Below the pieces are notes generated by a model. The model made no database searches. It worked only from the letters and a program-made list of their open reading frames with translations, and had not been told where the DNA came from. A program made the position numbers and the translations under genes. From JADHLJ01 sp038118725 (GTDB lineage: Bacteria > Pseudomonadota > Alphaproteobacteria > Thalassobaculales > Thalassobaculaceae): a stretch of 43,905 nucleotides of DNA. Positions 41,656 through 43,905 of the stretch are shown here, one piece after another. The first letter of the stretch is position 1. Every line of letters begins with the position of its first letter. The stretch covers positions 1 through 43,905 of the forward strand of contig JAYOIK010000042.1 of assembly GCA_038118725.1 (NCBI GenBank), in the 5' to 3' direction.

Positions 41656-43782
41656 ATGAGTGCCGCGAAAGACCCCAAATCTCCGGAGGCCCTGAACATC
41701 TTCGAGGCCGAGGCCGCGCTTACCGAGCTTGCCGCCGAGATCGCCCATCATGACGAACGCTATCATGGCGCCGATGATCCCGAGATTTCCGACGCGGAAT
41801 ACGACGCCCTGCGCCGGCGGTTCGACGCCATCGCCGAACGCTTTCCGAGCATCGCCAGGACGCTGGCGCCCGCGACGGCGGTCGGCGCCGCGCCGGCCAC
41901 CGGTTTCGCCAAGGTCACGCATAGCCGGCCGATGCTGTCGCTTTCCAATGCCTTCAACGGCGCGGATGTCGAGGAATTCGTGGCCCGGATCCGCCGCTTC
42001 CTCTCCTTGCCCGAGGATGAGGTGGTGGAACTGGTCGCGGAGCCCAAGATCGACGGCTTGTCGGCGGCGCTCCGCTATGAGAACGGTCGGTTCGTGCAAG
42101 GCGCGACCCGCGGCGACGGAATGGTCGGCGAGGATATCACCCGCAATCTGCGCACCATCGACGATATTCCGGACCGCCTCGAAGGCGCGCCGGCGGTGCT
42201 GGAGATCCGCGGCGAAGTCTATATGCGCAAGGATGACTTCCGGGACTTGAACAAGGCCCAGGAAGCCGCAGGCGCCAAGCCTTTCGCCAATCCCAGAAAC
42301 GCGGCGGCGGGATCCCTGCGACAGTTGGACAGCTCGATCACCGCGCGCCGTACCCTGCGATTCTTCGCGTATAGTTGGGGCGAGATTTCGGAGCGTCCAT
42401 CCGAGACCCAGGCCGGTTTTCTGGAGAAGTTGCGGGATTGGAAGTTTCAAACCAACCCGCTCACCCGGCTCTGCGGGACGGTGGAGGGGTTGTTGGAGCA
42501 ATATGCCGGCATCGCAGAGCAGCGGGCGACCTTGCCCTATGACATCGACGGCGTGGTCTACAAGGTGAACCGATTGGACTGGCAGGACCGCCTGGGCATG
42601 GTTAGCCGGGCGCCGCGCTGGGCGATTGCTCATAAATTCCCCGCCGAGCAAGCGCAAACCATATTGAAGGCGATCGATATTCAGATCGGACGAACCGGCG
42701 CCTTGACCCCCGTCGCGCGGCTCGAGCCGGTGACGGTCGGTGGCGTCGTGGTGTCCAACGCAACCTTGCATAACGAGGACGAGATCCAGCGCAAGGACGT
42801 GCGCGTCGGCGACACCGTGGTGGTGCAACGGGCGGGAGACGTGATCCCGCAGGTCGTTCGGGTGATCCAGGAAAGGCGGCCCGCCGACAGCCTTCCCTAC
42901 ACGTTTCCGACGATCTGTCCTTGTCCCGAGAAAACGGCGGTAACACGCGTCGATGGCGAAGTGGTGCGCCGTTGTGGCGGCGGGCTTGCCTGCCCGTTCC
43001 AGGCGGTGGAGCGGCTCAAGCATTTCGTCTCCCGCGACGCCTTCGACATCGAGGGCTTGGGCGAGAAACAGATTCAGGCGTTCTGGGAAGACCGGCTGAT
43101 CCAACGACCGGGCGATATTTTCAGGCTCAGGACTCACGAGGCGGCGCTGAAAAAACGCGAGGGCTGGGGCGACAAATCCGTCGACAATGTCCTCGCCGCG
43201 ATCGAGGAACGTCGGTCCATCGGTCTTGATCGGCTGATCTACGCGCTCGGTATCCGCCAGGTCGGTCAAGCGACGGCGCGGCTGCTCGCGGTCAATTACG
43301 GCACGCTGGATGCCTGGCGCGCGGCGATGCTGGAGGCGGGCCGAAGCACGCAAGGCACCGACGAAGGCGAGGGAGACGAAACCAGCGCCCCCAACGACGC
43401 GCTCACCGATCTCTTGAATATCGACCAGATCGGCATGTCGGTCGCGAATGACCTGATTGCTTTCTTCGCCGAGGAGCAAACCCTCGAGATCGTCGCCGAT
43501 CTGGAGCGCGAACTCGACATCCAGCCCTTCGCGGCGCCGAGCGCGAGCGACAGCCCGGTCGCGGGAAAGACGGTGGTCTTTACCGGCACGCTTACCACCA
43601 TGGGCCGCTCGGAGGCCAAGGCGCGGGCGGAGAGTCTGGGCGCCAAGGTCGCGGGATCGGTCTCCAAGAAAACCGACTACGTCATCGTCGGCGCCGACGC
43701 CGGCTCCAAGGCCGCCAAGGCCGAGGCTCTGGGCGTGACGATCCTCGGCGAGGAAGAGTGGGCGGCGCTGATAGGGGCCTGA
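41656..43782 (+). CDS. ligA: NAD-dependent DNA ligase
   Basis: LigA seals nicks in replication and repair using NAD. From ATG 41656 (GGAG 6 bases upstream, inside the end of recN) it has 708 residues. An ATG at 41644 would add four. Domain order is as expected: Ia NAD-binding region (HHDERYHGADDPEISDAEYD), the adenylation domain with the catalytic lysine K131 in EPKIDGL, the OB fold (IQIGRTGALTPVARLEPV), a zinc finger (CPCPEKT and RRCGGGLACPF), helix-hairpin-helix repeats and a C-terminal BRCT domain (GKTVVFTGTLTTMGRSEAKA). An acidic insert (EGEGDETSAP) lies in the HhH region. Bases 43783-43905 after it hold no supported gene. Confidence 0.97.
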   Translation: MSAAKDPKSPEALNIFEAEAALTELAAEIAHHDERYHGADDPEISDAEYDALRRRFDAIAERFPSIARTLAPATAVGAAPATGFAKVTHSRPMLSLSNAFNGADVEEFVARIRRFLSLPEDEVVELVAEPKIDGLSAALRYENGRFVQGATRGDGMVGEDITRNLRTIDDIPDRLEGAPAVLEIRGEVYMRKDDFRDLNKAQEAAGAKPFANPRNAAAGSLRQLDSSITARRTLRFFAYSWGEISERPSETQAGFLEKLRDWKFQTNPLTRLCGTVEGLLEQYAGIAEQRATLPYDIDGVVYKVNRLDWQDRLGMVSRAPRWAIAHKFPAEQAQTILKAIDIQIGRTGALTPVARLEPVTVGGVVVSNATLHNEDEIQRKDVRVGDTVVVQRAGDVIPQVVRVIQERRPADSLPYTFPTICPCPEKTAVTRVDGEVVRRCGGGLACPFQAVERLKHFVSRDAFDIEGLGEKQIQAFWEDRLIQRPGDIFRLRTHEAALKKREGWGDKSVDNVLAAIEERRSIGLDRLIYALGIRQVGQATARLLAVNYGTLDAWRAAMLEAGRSTQGTDEGEGDETSAPNDALTDLLNIDQIGMSVANDLIAFFAEEQTLEIVADLERELDIQPFAAPSASDSPVAGKTVVFTGTLTTMGRSEAKARAESLGAKVAGSVSKKTDYVIVGADAGSKAAKAEALGVTILGEEEWAALIGA

Positions 43783-43905
43783 ATCTCCGGCGTGAGCTCA
43801 GGACGTCCTGGGATCCTTTCCTCGGCGGTCGCTAAGAACACTTACATTCGTTCACCGTGTTTCTTGAACGCTTCAGAGCCACGTGGAGTCGGTTCATTTT
43901 CTCTT

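Noticed and set aside
43799..43810. 12-base palindrome CAGGACGTCCTG after ligA
   Set aside because: A single palindrome with no second copy and no promoter nearby is not enough to call an operator.

Overview
The window is GC-rich chromosomal DNA from an alphaproteobacterium, probably Rhodospirillales-like. The case rests on the complete division and cell-wall (dcw) cluster in alphaproteobacterial order, ending ftsQ-ftsA-ftsZ-lpxC, a long FtsZ with the C-terminal peptide LDIPAFLRRQAN, a meso-DAP-type MurE (DNPR motif), and bamD-recN-ligA downstream of lpxC. The lineage is an inference from gene content and not from rRNA.

Left part (1-9512). On the minus strand, running off the left edge, is a membrane-anchored protein with Ycf48-like repeats. 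It holds identical 126-bp tandem repeats and is interrupted by an in-frame TAG. Divergent from it, a tight seven-gene plus-strand set encodes a Dpp/Opp-type ABC importer (binding protein, two permeases, two ATPases), a phthalate-dioxygenase-like Rieske oxygenase and a glutamine-synthetase-like ligase. This looks like an uptake-plus-catabolism operon for a small, possibly amine-containing compound.

Middle left (9525-13158). The minus strand carries glnS, a pyridoxamine-phosphate-oxidase-like flavoprotein and a YdhR-like small protein. On the plus strand is a tandem double-hotdog thioesterase, followed by a strong intrinsic terminator.

Centre (13159-33478). A 417-bp regulatory gap holds the terminator and a helically phased array of five CCCAT/TCCAT boxes that resembles an MraZ operator. 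After it come mraZ, rsmH, ftsL, ftsI, murE, murF, mraY, murD, ftsW, murG, murC, murB, ddl, ftsQ, ftsA, an unrecognised 55-codon ORF, ftsZ and lpxC. Most junctions are 4-base stop/start overlaps. Together these genes make UDP-MurNAc-pentapeptide and lipid I/II, run septal synthesis and build the Z-ring. A perfect TTAA-N7-TTAA element lies just after ftsZ.

Right part (33664-43782). A block of six genes (EamA transporter, crotonase-family protein, small GIY-YIG-like protein, acyl-CoA dehydrogenase, class III CoA-transferase, dienelactone-hydrolase-family protein) lies between lpxC and bamD-recN-ligA. It looks like an acyl-CoA catabolic set placed inside a conserved housekeeping neighbourhood. 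The last 123 bases hold no gene I can support. I saw no tRNA, rRNA, CRISPR array or insertion sequence.
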